Shown: piece by piece, positions 43,332 to 50,981 of the stretch
Layout of the letters: the number at the start of each line of letters is the position of its first letter
Numbering within the stretch: position 1 is the stretch's first letter
Assembly: GCF_009831625.1 (NCBI RefSeq)
Contig: NZ_WUUS01000005.1
Coordinates: forward strand, 62,001 to 126,000
From: Halobaculum saliterrae
GTDB lineage: Archaea > Halobacteriota > Halobacteria > Halobacteriales > Haloferacaceae
DNA length: 64,000 nt
Reading direction: 5' to 3'
Position numbers and translations under genes: made by a program
The notes under the pieces: model-generated
The model's database searches: none
What the model was told of the DNA's origin: nothing
What the model saw: only the letters and a program-made list of their open reading frames with translations

Positions 43332-43685
43332 TCAGTACTCCTCGTACGCGAGGTTCATCAGCCACTGTGTGAACGCGTCGGAGTTGGGGTCGATCTCCTC
43401 CTCGCCGATGAACGGCGAGAGCATGTCCCCGGCCATCAGCAGCGAGAAGTTCAGGTCCTTCGCCGTGGGAGCCAGGAAGTACGTGTTGTGGCCGTTGTAG
43501 ACGGCGTCCTCGCGTTCGATCAGCCCGAGTCCCTCGAGCTTCTCCGCGATGCGGCTACCCTTGCGCGAGGAGACGTCCAGCTCCTTCCAGAAGTCGGACT
43601 GGTGGATGCCGCCGGTCTCGCGGACGAGTTCGAGGCCGGCGAGCTCGTCCTCGGCGAGGCTCGCTTCGGCGTCGGAGGCGCTCAT
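43332..43685 (-). CDS. Winged-helix transcriptional regulator
   Basis: 117 residues. An acidic N-terminus is followed by a winged helix-turn-helix (about 18-75, GGIHQSDFWKELDVSSRKGSR, with GLIEREDAVYNGHNTYFL as wing). The C-terminal part (LAPTAKDLNFSLLMAGDML) is of unknown fold. The layout is that of small haloarchaeal MarR/ArsR-like regulators. A TA-rich repeat (GGTAAA twice on the minus strand, 43711-43730) sits 26-45 bases before the start and may include its own operator. Confidence 0.82.
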   Translation of the reverse strand: MSASDAEASLAEDELAGLELVRETGGIHQSDFWKELDVSSRKGSRIAEKLEGLGLIEREDAVYNGHNTYFLAPTAKDLNFSLLMAGDMLSPFIGEEEIDPNSDAFTQWLMNLAYEEY

Positions 43686-43710
43686 ACACGCCCCAAGAAC
43701 GGCGTCCCCG

Positions 43711-43730
43711 TTTACCCTTTCCCTTTTACC
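43711..43730 (-). promoter_or_regulatory. Promoter region of the winged-helix regulator with repeated GGTAAA
   Basis: On the minus strand the string is GGTAAAAGGGAAAGGGTAAA, two GGTAAA units about 14 bases apart, 26-45 bases before the ATG at 43685. One unit is at TATA distance. Autoregulation is possible, but not shown. Confidence 0.4.
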
Positions 43731-43768
43731 CTGGGCCGGGAGCGGCCGGGGCGTCGCGACGCCCGTCC

Positions 43769-44509
43769 TCAGCGGTCGACGTCGACGCGCTCGAACGGCG
43801 TCTCGCAGGGGGGGCCGTCGGCGTGATCGTACCGTATCGATCCGTCGGCCCCCACGCGGATGAGCGTCGAGGAGACCGTGCCGAAGCCGCGCGCCTCGTC
43901 GTGGACGCACACGTCGAACGCGTGGTCGCCGAGCGCGGACCCCGCCCGGTCGAGCCACGCGTCGGCCGACTCTCCCCGCCGGGGTGTGAGTTCGCGCCGG
44001 AGCCGCGTCGCGTTTCGCGCCTCGGCGGGTCCCGCGTCCGGTCGCGCGGGTGGCTCGAAGTAGTGCCCGTCGTAGCCGGTGTTGCCGACGACGTGGACGC
44101 CGGGTCGAAACTCGGTCACCGACAGCTTGCCGTCCCACTCCAGCAGGAGCGCCGTCGTCGCGTCCGCGAGCACGAGGTTGAAGCCGTCGTACTCGTGTTC
44201 GCGACACGACTCCCCGACGTGGCCGGCCGCGTTCTCGGCGGATCCGGCGTGCAGGCAGTCGTCGACGAGCAGCCCTCGTGAGCGCTCCCCGGCCAGTCCC
44301 TCGACCCAGCGGTTGGTGATCCCGACGAACAGGCCGTCCCGGGTGACGCCCATCCACGTCCCGCCGGCCTTCGCGTCGCGGGGGGCGATCACCCCGTCGC
44401 TGCGGTCGGCCGGCGGCTCTGAGGGGCGGCCGTACGACTCGTCGCGGTTGGCCGCCACGACGACGGGAGCGTCGTCGAACGCCCGCCAAGCCAGCGTCAG
44501 GGTACACAT
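43769..44509 (-). CDS. NRDE/TANGO2-like protein
   Basis: 246 residues. It starts MCTLTLAW, so Cys 2 would be N-terminal after Met removal, as in Ntn-hydrolase-like NRDE proteins. VVVAANRDESYGRPSEPP contains the NRDE motif that names the family (about 21-24), and GGTWMGVTRDGLFVGITNRW is also conserved. The human homologue TANGO2 is linked to heme handling and lipid metabolism, but archaeal function is not known. The start was chosen at 44509, nine codons inside a longer frame, because the Met-Cys is conserved. Confidence 0.85.
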   Translation of the reverse strand: MCTLTLAWRAFDDAPVVVAANRDESYGRPSEPPADRSDGVIAPRDAKAGGTWMGVTRDGLFVGITNRWVEGLAGERSRGLLVDDCLHAGSAENAAGHVGESCREHEYDGFNLVLADATTALLLEWDGKLSVTEFRPGVHVVGNTGYDGHYFEPPARPDAGPAEARNATRLRRELTPRRGESADAWLDRAGSALGDHAFDVCVHDEARGFGTVSSTLIRVGADGSIRYDHADGPPCETPFERVDVDR

Positions 44510-44597
44510 GCCCCGTGGTACCGTCCCGGAGACCAAAGCGACGGCGGTCGATCGGACGACGCCGCCCCCGAACGACCGACGCCGGGGCGGCCCGACC

Positions 44598-45815
44598 CTA
44601 GCCGAGCAACGAGTCGAGGGCGCGCCGAACCGTCGCGGCGGCGTCGCGGACGCGATTGACGCGGACGTACTCGCGCTCGCTGTGGGCCACCGCGCCCTCC
44701 TCGTCGGCGAGGTGGCCCGGCCCGAAGACGACCGTCGGCGCGGGGGAGAAGTACGACGCCTCCGTCGCCGCGCCGAAGGGTCGGACCTCGCCGTCCGGGT
44801 CGGTGCTGTCGGCGGTAGCGTCGCCCCCGACCGCCCGAGCCGCCTCGCTCACGCCCCCCACAAGCGCGTGATCCGGATGCGTGTCGAACGCCTCCAGGAA
44901 CGGCGTCGGGCGTTCCGTCAGCTCGAACGAGACCTCGACGGCGTCGTCGACGGCCGCACGGACCGCGCTCTCCAACTCCGAGCGGAACCCCTCGGCCGTC
45001 TCCGGCGGCACCGACCGCCGGTCGAGGGTGATCGTCGCCGCCGCCGGAACCTGATTGGTCGCCTCGCCGCCGGTCACTCCCGTCGGAACGAGCGTCGGCG
45101 CGCCGAGCATCGAATGCGCCTCGGCGTCGTCGTCGAACCGGCGGACCGCCGCCAGCGCGTCCTCCAGCGCGGCGACCGCGTTGACGCCCGAGTCCGGCTC
45201 CGCGGCGTGGGCGGCGGAGCCGGAGAGCGTCAGCGTCCCCTCGAACCGACCGCGCGCGGCGACGCAGACGTCGCAGTCGGTCGGCTCTCCGACGAGGAAC
45301 AGGTCGCCGTCGACGGGGTCGACCGGACCCTCGGTGTGGTCCGCGTCGCGCCCGCGAACGAGCGCGTCGGCGCCGGTCGACAGGGTCTCCTCGTCGGGCG
45401 TCACCGCGAGCGTGACCGCGCCACGGGCGGGCTCAACGGCGAGAAACCCCGACAGCAACGCCGCGAGCGGGCCCTTCGCGTCGCAGGAGCCGCGGCCGCG
45501 GAACACCTCGTTCCCGAGGTCGTCGGTTCCCCGCTCGAAGGGCACGTGCGGCGGGACGGTGTCGATGTGCGTGTTGAGCACGAGGTGCGGTCCCTCCGCA
45601 GCGGCGTCCGCGTCCGGCGCGCGTCGCGTCGCCCGGACGTTCCCCGCGTTGTCGACCCACGGGTCCGCGCCGTGGTCGGCGAGCGTCTCGACGAGGAACT
45701 CCCGCATTCCGTCGACGGACTCGTGGGACGCGATCGGAACCGCCTCCGCGAGGAACGCGACCGGATCGAACTCGGTCGCCGGCGCCGGTTCGTCGCCGCC
45801 CTCGGCGTCGCTCAT
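44598..45815 (-). CDS. dapE: M20 family peptidase, probable succinyl-diaminopimelate desuccinylase
   Basis: 405 residues with the M20/ArgE/DapE di-zinc motifs: VLNTHIDTVPPH (His-x-Asp, about 83), GRGSCDAKGPLAALLS, DEETLSTGA (catalytic Glu pair) and LVGEPTDCDV, and a final His in the C-terminal FGPGHLADEEGAVAHSERE. In this operon it is expected to split N-succinyl-LL-diaminopimelate. The start overlaps dapF by four bases. It is the last gene of the lysine operon. Alternative: a related M20 amidase in another amino acid pathway, unlikely given the context. Confidence 0.9.
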   Translation of the reverse strand: MSDAEGGDEPAPATEFDPVAFLAEAVPIASHESVDGMREFLVETLADHGADPWVDNAGNVRATRRAPDADAAAEGPHLVLNTHIDTVPPHVPFERGTDDLGNEVFRGRGSCDAKGPLAALLSGFLAVEPARGAVTLAVTPDEETLSTGADALVRGRDADHTEGPVDPVDGDLFLVGEPTDCDVCVAARGRFEGTLTLSGSAAHAAEPDSGVNAVAALEDALAAVRRFDDDAEAHSMLGAPTLVPTGVTGGEATNQVPAAATITLDRRSVPPETAEGFRSELESAVRAAVDDAVEVSFELTERPTPFLEAFDTHPDHALVGGVSEAARAVGGDATADSTDPDGEVRPFGAATEASYFSPAPTVVFGPGHLADEEGAVAHSEREYVRVNRVRDAAATVRRALDSLLG

Positions 45816-46816
45816 TCGCCCTCCTCCGGCCCCGACTCAGGGACCGGGAGGTCCACGTCGAACTCCCGTGCCGCCGGCCCGGTCAGCGTCGCCGGGGCGT
45901 CGTCCGGGACCGTGATCCGCAGGGTGCCGCCCGGCGGCGACACGGCGAGGTCGGTCCGGCCGGTGATCCCCAGGCGGTGCGCGACGGTGCCCACCGCGAC
46001 GGCGCCGGTTCCACAGGCGAGCGTCTCCCCCTCGACGCCGCGCTCGTAGGTTCGCTGATCGAAGGTCCCGTCGCCGGTACGGGCGGCGAGCGTCACGTTC
46101 GCGCCCTCGGGGAAGGCGTCAGCGTGGCGGACGGGCGGGGCGACCGCGTCGAGGTCGACCGCGTCCACGCCGCCGGCGTCGCCGGCGTCGCCGGTGTCTC
46201 CACTGTCGTCCCCACGGTCGACGAACGCGACGGCGTGGGGGACGCCCGTGTCGACGGCGGTGACGGTCAGTCCCTCCACGTCCTCCTCGATCAGCGGGTC
46301 GTAGCGATCGTCGGCCAGCGGAACGTCTGCGGGATCGAACGACGGACGGCCCATCTCTACCTCGACGGTGACCTCGTGGCCGGCGGCGGCGGCGTCCGTC
46401 CCGTCGCCGTCACGGATCTCGGCGCGTCGAACGCCCGCGGGCGTCTCCAACTCGACCACGTCCGCGCCGGTGCGTTCGCGGACCCACGCCGCCGCACAGC
46501 GCGCGCCGTTGCCACACATCGCCGCGATCGAGGCGTCCGGTTGGACAAGCGTCATGGTAGCCGTGACGGGACCGTCGCCGCCGGCCGTGGACTCCTCGAT
46601 GTCCATGAACAGGACGCCGTCGGCCCCGGTCCGTTCGGCCCCCTCGACGCCGGTCTCGCGGTCGCAGTGGTGGACGGCGAACGCGCCGCGGTCGGGCACT
46701 CGACCGTCGGCGTCCGCGGCGTCGACGACGAGGAAGTCGTTGCCCGTGCCGTGGTACTTCACGGCCGGCACCGTCCGGGCTCCCGCGGAGGCGCTCGGTT
46801 CCGTCGACTCGCTCAT
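45812..46816 (-). CDS. dapF: Diaminopimelate epimerase
   Basis: 334 residues, about 60 longer than bacterial DapF. Both catalytic cysteines are present: MCGNGARCAAAWV (about 99) and LACGTGAVAVGTVAHRL (about 285). The N-terminal VKYHGTGNDFLVVD is the standard start motif. Acidic inserts (SGDTGDAGDAGGVDAVD near 215) account for the extra length. It converts LL- to meso-diaminopimelate. Overlaps lysA and dapE by four bases on each side. Confidence 0.94.
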   Translation of the reverse strand: MSESTEPSASAGARTVPAVKYHGTGNDFLVVDAADADGRVPDRGAFAVHHCDRETGVEGAERTGADGVLFMDIEESTAGGDGPVTATMTLVQPDASIAAMCGNGARCAAAWVRERTGADVVELETPAGVRRAEIRDGDGTDAAAAGHEVTVEVEMGRPSFDPADVPLADDRYDPLIEEDVEGLTVTAVDTGVPHAVAFVDRGDDSGDTGDAGDAGGVDAVDLDAVAPPVRHADAFPEGANVTLAARTGDGTFDQRTYERGVEGETLACGTGAVAVGTVAHRLGITGRTDLAVSPPGGTLRITVPDDAPATLTGPAAREFDVDLPVPESGPEEGE

Positions 46817-48096
46817 TCGCCTCCACCTCCGCGCTCCAAACGGGTAACTCCCGCGAGCGTCTCGCGCTCGCGGAGCACGTCGCCCGCGAGGCTCACCTCC
46901 GCGGGGCGCGGCCGGGAGTTGTACGTCGAGGCCATCTCGTAGCCGTACGCGCCGGCGTTGCCGACGGCGAGCAGGTCACCCCGCTCCGGGATCGAGAGGT
47001 CGCGCCCGTCACAGAAGGTGTCGCCCGTCTCGCAGATCGGCCCGGCGACGGTGACGGGTCCCTCGGCGCTCCCCTCTGACGCGTCGAGGTTCCGGATCGC
47101 GTGGTACGCGTCGTACATCGCCGGGCGAAGCAGGTCCGTCATTCCGGCGTCGACACCGGCGACCGTGGTCTCAGGGGTGGGCTTCACCGTGTTCACCCTC
47201 GTCAGGAGGACCCCGGCGTCGGCGACGACGTAGCGCCCGGGCTCGACCGCCAGCGTCGCGTCCACGTCGCCCAGCGCCTCGCGTGTCGTGTCGGCGACTG
47301 CGTTCAGATCGAGCGCGGGGTCGTCCTCGCAGTACGGGACGCTGAACCCGCCGCCGACGTCGACGAACTCCAGTTGCCCGTCGCCGACCTCGCGCGCCAA
47401 CTCGCCCATTCGAGCGACGAGGTCGCGGTGGGCGGCCAAGTCCTCCTCGCCGTGGATCCCCGACCCGGCGTGAGCGTGAAGCCCGACGACATCGAACCGG
47501 TCGCGCGCGTCGTCGACGACCTCCGGCGCGCGATCGTACGGAACGCCGAACTTCGGCGCGGCGCCCGTCCGGACCTTCTCGTGGTGACCCGCGCCGACGC
47601 CGGGGTTGACGCGGACGCAGACGCGGCCGTCGTAGCCGCGCTCCGCGAGGCGGTCGAGCGTGTCGCGCGCGCCGACCGTGATCGTGAGTTCGGGATGTTC
47701 CTCCCACCACTCGACCACGCTGTCGAGGTCGCGGGCGGGCGGATTGACCGCGGTGTAGTCGACGCGGTCGCCCGGGAAGCCGGCGTCGAGCGCTCGACGT
47801 ACCTCGCCTGCGGACGCGCATTCCGCGCCGAGTCCGGACTCGCGGACCGACTCCAGCACCGCGCGACCCGTGTGCGCCTTCACCGCGTACTTCACGTCCG
47901 CGTCCGGGAACGCGCCGCGCAGCCGTGCGCAGTTCTCCGCGACGCGGTCGAGGTCCGTGACGTACAGCGGGGTGCCGTGGTCGGCCGCCAGTTCGTGCAG
48001 GCGGTCGGCGTTCCACTCCGCGAGCCGCCGGATCGCCGGACCGCCCTCGGCGGTCGTTCGCCCCGGCTCCGGCGCGGACGACTGCTCGCCGCTCAT
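46813..48096 (-). CDS. lysA: Diaminopimelate decarboxylase
   Basis: 427 residues of the alanine-racemase-fold group IV decarboxylases. The PLP lysine is in VKYAVKAHTGRAV (about 57), HAHAGSGIHG and VGGGFSVPY bind the cofactor, and CETGDTFCDGRDL carries the active-site Cys from the second subunit. It makes L-lysine from meso-diaminopimelate. Flanked by dapD and dapF with four-base overlaps. Confidence 0.95.
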   Translation of the reverse strand: MSGEQSSAPEPGRTTAEGGPAIRRLAEWNADRLHELAADHGTPLYVTDLDRVAENCARLRGAFPDADVKYAVKAHTGRAVLESVRESGLGAECASAGEVRRALDAGFPGDRVDYTAVNPPARDLDSVVEWWEEHPELTITVGARDTLDRLAERGYDGRVCVRVNPGVGAGHHEKVRTGAAPKFGVPYDRAPEVVDDARDRFDVVGLHAHAGSGIHGEEDLAAHRDLVARMGELAREVGDGQLEFVDVGGGFSVPYCEDDPALDLNAVADTTREALGDVDATLAVEPGRYVVADAGVLLTRVNTVKPTPETTVAGVDAGMTDLLRPAMYDAYHAIRNLDASEGSAEGPVTVAGPICETGDTFCDGRDLSIPERGDLLAVGNAGAYGYEMASTYNSRPRPAEVSLAGDVLRERETLAGVTRLERGGGGE

Positions 48097-48938
48097 TCCC
48101 GGAGCGCGTCCTCGCGCCGCGTCGCCTCCAGCGTCTCGGTCTCCACGTCGGTGGCGACGACCGCGGGCTTGTACGCGCCGCCCTCGAAGAGGTCGTGGTC
48201 GCTGACGCTCGACTCGACGAACCGGGTGAACGCCCGACGGTTCTCGGGCAGGTGGCCGTAGACGACCTCCTCCTCGACGAGGTCGTACACCGGGATTCGG
48301 GGCGTGAGGAGCGTGTTCTCGCCGACGACCGAGTTCTCGCCGACTCGGAAGCCGGAGGTGACGCGACAGCCGGCGCCCAGCGAGACGCCGTCCTCGACGA
48401 TCACTGGCGCGTCCTCCACCGGCTCCAGCACGCCGCCGATCAGCGTGTTCGCGCCGAGCTTCACGTCCTCGCCGAGCTGGGCACAGGAACCGACGGTGTC
48501 ACAGGAGTCGACGAGGGTTCCGTCGCCGACGGACGCGGCGATGTTGACGAACGACGGGCTCATCATGATCGTGTCGTCGCCGAGGTGGGCACCCCGGCGG
48601 AGCACCGTTCCGTCGGGCGTGTTGCGCGCGCCCCTGGCTTCCAAGTCGTCGGTCTCGCGCAGCGGGAGCACGTCGTAGTAGCCGACGCCGCCGTACTCGC
48701 GGCGCTCTGTCTCGCGCAGGCCGAAGTTGAGGAGAACCCCCCGCTTCACCCACTCGTTGGCCTCCCACGAGTCGACGCCGGCGCCGGTCTTGCGGGCCGC
48801 TCTGACCTCGCCCGCCTCCAGCGCGTCGAGGAACTCGTCGAGGGTTCGGCGAACGCCGTCGTCGGCGTCGGCCGCGGTCAGTCCGTCGTCGTAGCGGTGC
48901 CACAGGTCGTCGATGTCTGATTCCAGTGTCGTCGTCAT
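48093..48938 (-). CDS. dapD: Tetrahydrodipicolinate N-succinyltransferase
   Basis: 281 residues with a left-handed beta-helix (hexapeptide repeats such as GDGTLVDSCDTVGSCAQLGE and LGANTLIGGVLEP) between about 140 and 245. The N-terminal helical part (TTTLESDIDDLWHRYDDGL) and C-terminal segment match DapD. It transfers succinyl from succinyl-CoA to the pathway intermediate. The ATG at 48938 is chosen because it overlaps the dapB stop by four bases. This marks the succinylase branch of the pathway. Confidence 0.92.
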   Translation of the reverse strand: MTTTLESDIDDLWHRYDDGLTAADADDGVRRTLDEFLDALEAGEVRAARKTGAGVDSWEANEWVKRGVLLNFGLRETERREYGGVGYYDVLPLRETDDLEARGARNTPDGTVLRRGAHLGDDTIMMSPSFVNIAASVGDGTLVDSCDTVGSCAQLGEDVKLGANTLIGGVLEPVEDAPVIVEDGVSLGAGCRVTSGFRVGENSVVGENTLLTPRIPVYDLVEEEVVYGHLPENRRAFTRFVESSVSDHDLFEGGAYKPAVVATDVETETLEATRREDALRE

Positions 48939-49726
48939 TCGAGTACCTCCGTGAAGTCGTATTCGCCGGCGTCGCGGCCGGCGAGCCACGCGGCGGCGTC
49001 GAGCGCGCCGGCGGCGAACACGCGCCGGGAGCCGGCGCGGTGGGTCAGTTCGAGCACGTTCTCGTCGCCGGCCATGAGCACCTCGTGCTCGCCGGCGACG
49101 TCGCCGGCGCGGCGGGCGTGAACGCCGATCTCGTCGTCGGTCCGCGGCGCGTCGCCCTCGCGGCCGTGGACGCGCTCGTTCAGGTCCGGCCGGGCGTCCT
49201 CGACGTCGTCGAGCAGGGTGAGCGCGGTGCCGCTGGGCGCATCGACCTTCCCGTTGTGGTGGGTCTCGGTGACCTCCACGTCGTAACCGGGAAGCGCTCC
49301 GGCGGCCGCCCGGACCGCCCGGCGCAGCGCGGCGATCCCCCGCGAGAAGTTCGAGGCGCGCAACACCGGCACCGCCTCGGCGGCGTCGAGGAGGGCGGCC
49401 TCCTGTTCGTCGTCGAAGCCGGTGGTGCCGACGACGCAGGCGACGCCGGCCTCGGCGGCGGCGGCGACGTACTCGACGCTGGAGTCGGGGCCGGTGAAGT
49501 CGACGAGCACGTCGACGGCCGGATCGGAGTCGACCGATCCGGCGTCGGCGAGCAGGTCCGGGAGGTCGTCCGCGTCCGCGACCTCGACGCCGGCGACCGG
49601 GTCGACCGGCGACCGGTTCACCGCGAGGGCGACCTCGCAGTCCTCGCGGTCGCCCGCGGCCTCGATCACTTCCCGACCCATTCGGCCGCCGGCGCCGGTG
49701 ACGGCGAGTCGGACGGGGTCGGCCAC
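48935..49726 (-). CDS. dapB: 4-hydroxy-tetrahydrodipicolinate reductase
   Basis: 263 residues. The NAD(P)H Rossmann motif is AVTGAGGRMGREVI (about 9-22). The catalytic segment ETHHNGKVDAPSGTAL (about 158) has the His-His, Lys and Asp-Ala-Pro-Ser-Gly-Thr residues of DapB. It is one base from the dapA stop, so coupled translation is likely. Confidence 0.95.
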   Translation of the reverse strand: MADPVRLAVTGAGGRMGREVIEAAGDREDCEVALAVNRSPVDPVAGVEVADADDLPDLLADAGSVDSDPAVDVLVDFTGPDSSVEYVAAAAEAGVACVVGTTGFDDEQEAALLDAAEAVPVLRASNFSRGIAALRRAVRAAAGALPGYDVEVTETHHNGKVDAPSGTALTLLDDVEDARPDLNERVHGREGDAPRTDDEIGVHARRAGDVAGEHEVLMAGDENVLELTHRAGSRRVFAAGALDAAAWLAGRDAGEYDFTEVLE

Positions 49727-49727
49727 G

Positions 49728-50642
49728 TCAGGCCTCCGCGGTGGGCGAGTCGGCGTCCTCCAACTCGGCGAGCAACTCCGTCAGCACCCGAAGGGTCTCG
49801 TCGCTGCCGCGAGTCAGCGGCGGGCGCATCTCGGCGGGCCCGTACCCGCGGATCGCCATCGCCTCCTTCACCGGGATCGGGTTCGTCTCGCGGAACAGCG
49901 CGCGCATCAGCGGCCCGAGCTCGTGGTGGATCTCCCGGGCGCGCTCGAAGTCGCCGTCGAGGGCCGCGCCGACCATCGCGCCGGTCCGTTCGGGCTCCAC
50001 GTTGGCGACGACCGAGATGGTGCCAGTCGCGCCCATCGACATGAGCGGGAGCGTCATTCCGTCGTCGCCCGAGAGCACGTCGAACGTCTCCCCGCGAGTG
50101 CGCTCGACGATCTCCGATATCCGGTTCGCGTCGCCGGAGGCGGCCTTGTACCCCTGCACGTTCTCGTGTGCCGCGAGGTCGACGACGGTGTCGACGTCGA
50201 GGTTCAGGCCCGTCCGGCTCGGGACGTTGTACACGACCTGCGGGAGGTCGACGGCGTCGGCGATCGTCGCGAAGTGCTCGTACTGACCCGCCGGCTCGGG
50301 CTTGTTGTAGTACGGCGAGATGAGCAGGAGCGCGTCCGCGCCGGCGTCGGCCGCGCGCTCGGAGAGCTCCAGCGCCTCCCGCGTCGAGTTCGAGCCGGTG
50401 CCGGCGATCACCGGGACGTCGGCGGCCTCGACGACGGTCTCGACGACCTCGGCGTGTTCGTCGTGGGTGAGCGTCGCGGCCTCGCCGGTCGAGCCGACCG
50501 GAACGAGGCCGTCGACGCCCGCGTTGGCGAGTCGGCGGGCGTCGGCCGCGAGCTGTTCGTGGTCGACCGCGTCGGTACCGTCGGTGAACGGCGTCGTCAT
50601 CGCCGGGTAGACCCCGGCGAAGGTGTCGTGGTGGATCGTCAT
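49728..50642 (-). CDS. dapA: 4-hydroxy-tetrahydrodipicolinate synthase
   Basis: 304 residues, TIM-barrel lyase. GSTGEAATLTHDEH (about 51) and YNVPSRTGLNLD (about 139) are conserved, and the Schiff-base Lys is in VQGYKAASGDANRI (about 167). It condenses pyruvate with aspartate semialdehyde, the committed step to lysine. It is the first gene of the six-gene operon reading from 50642 to 44598. The 205 bases between the TATA element at 50871 and this start hold a possible leader ORF. Confidence 0.95.
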   Translation of the reverse strand: MTIHHDTFAGVYPAMTTPFTDGTDAVDHEQLAADARRLANAGVDGLVPVGSTGEAATLTHDEHAEVVETVVEAADVPVIAGTGSNSTREALELSERAADAGADALLLISPYYNKPEPAGQYEHFATIADAVDLPQVVYNVPSRTGLNLDVDTVVDLAAHENVQGYKAASGDANRISEIVERTRGETFDVLSGDDGMTLPLMSMGATGTISVVANVEPERTGAMVGAALDGDFERAREIHHELGPLMRALFRETNPIPVKEAMAIRGYGPAEMRPPLTRGSDETLRVLTELLAELEDADSPTAEA

Positions 50643-50656
50643 TGATGTCGTGTGTG

Positions 50657-50684
50657 GTGTCGGGTTCGGCAGTCGTGTCGGGTT
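50657..50684. repeat. Two 10-bp direct repeats just upstream of dapA
   Basis: GTGTCGGGTT occurs at 50657-50666 and 50675-50684, 18 bases apart. An inverted copy (ACCCGACAC) lies at 50861-50869 beside the TATA element of the leader region. The placement suggests a regulator site, but there is no independent evidence. Confidence 0.35.
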
Positions 50685-50760
50685 GGCTGCTTTCGATTCG
50701 TGTACGATTACGGGCCGGAACTCGTCCCAGACCGGACGCTACGCCACGCCGGGGACGATC

Positions 50761-50847
50761 TCACACACGTTTCGGTTTCGCGGAGAAGACGGGGCGGACA
50801 CTCGACTCGACGGCGGCGGCCCTCGTCGAGGTCGGCGTCTCGCTCAT
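50761..50847 (-). CDS. Possible 28-residue leader peptide of the lysine operon
   Basis: An open frame begins ATG at 50847 and ends TGA at 50761. It has 28 codons and the C-terminal residues SAKPKRV, with both lysines encoded by AAA although nearby genes strongly prefer AAG. A good haloarchaeal promoter precedes it: GAAAC (50884-50880), a 3-base gap and TTTACT (50876-50871), centred 26-27 bases before the ATG, the spacing of a leaderless transcript. It lies 118 bases upstream of dapA on the same strand. It could control the operon or be a chance ORF. I consider it a hypothesis. Confidence 0.35.
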   Translation of the reverse strand: MSETPTSTRAAAVESSVRPVFSAKPKRV

Positions 50848-50870
50848 TACCGGACAACAGACCCGACACG

Positions 50871-50884
50871 AGTAAAGGCGTTTC
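50871..50884 (-). promoter_or_regulatory. Candidate promoter of the lysine operon
   Basis: On the minus strand the order is GAAAC, three bases, TTTACT, close to the haloarchaeal BRE/TATA pattern. It would start RNA near 50847, leaving about 205 bases before dapA. No better TATA element was seen closer to dapA. Confidence 0.5.
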
Positions 50885-50981
50885 CCTGTGGGCCGAATTT
50901 GCATCCGTGCTCCGACGTCCCGGCCGCCAAATCCGTGTGCCGACCGATCGCACGGCGGACGGGCCGCGCGGACTGTGTCCC

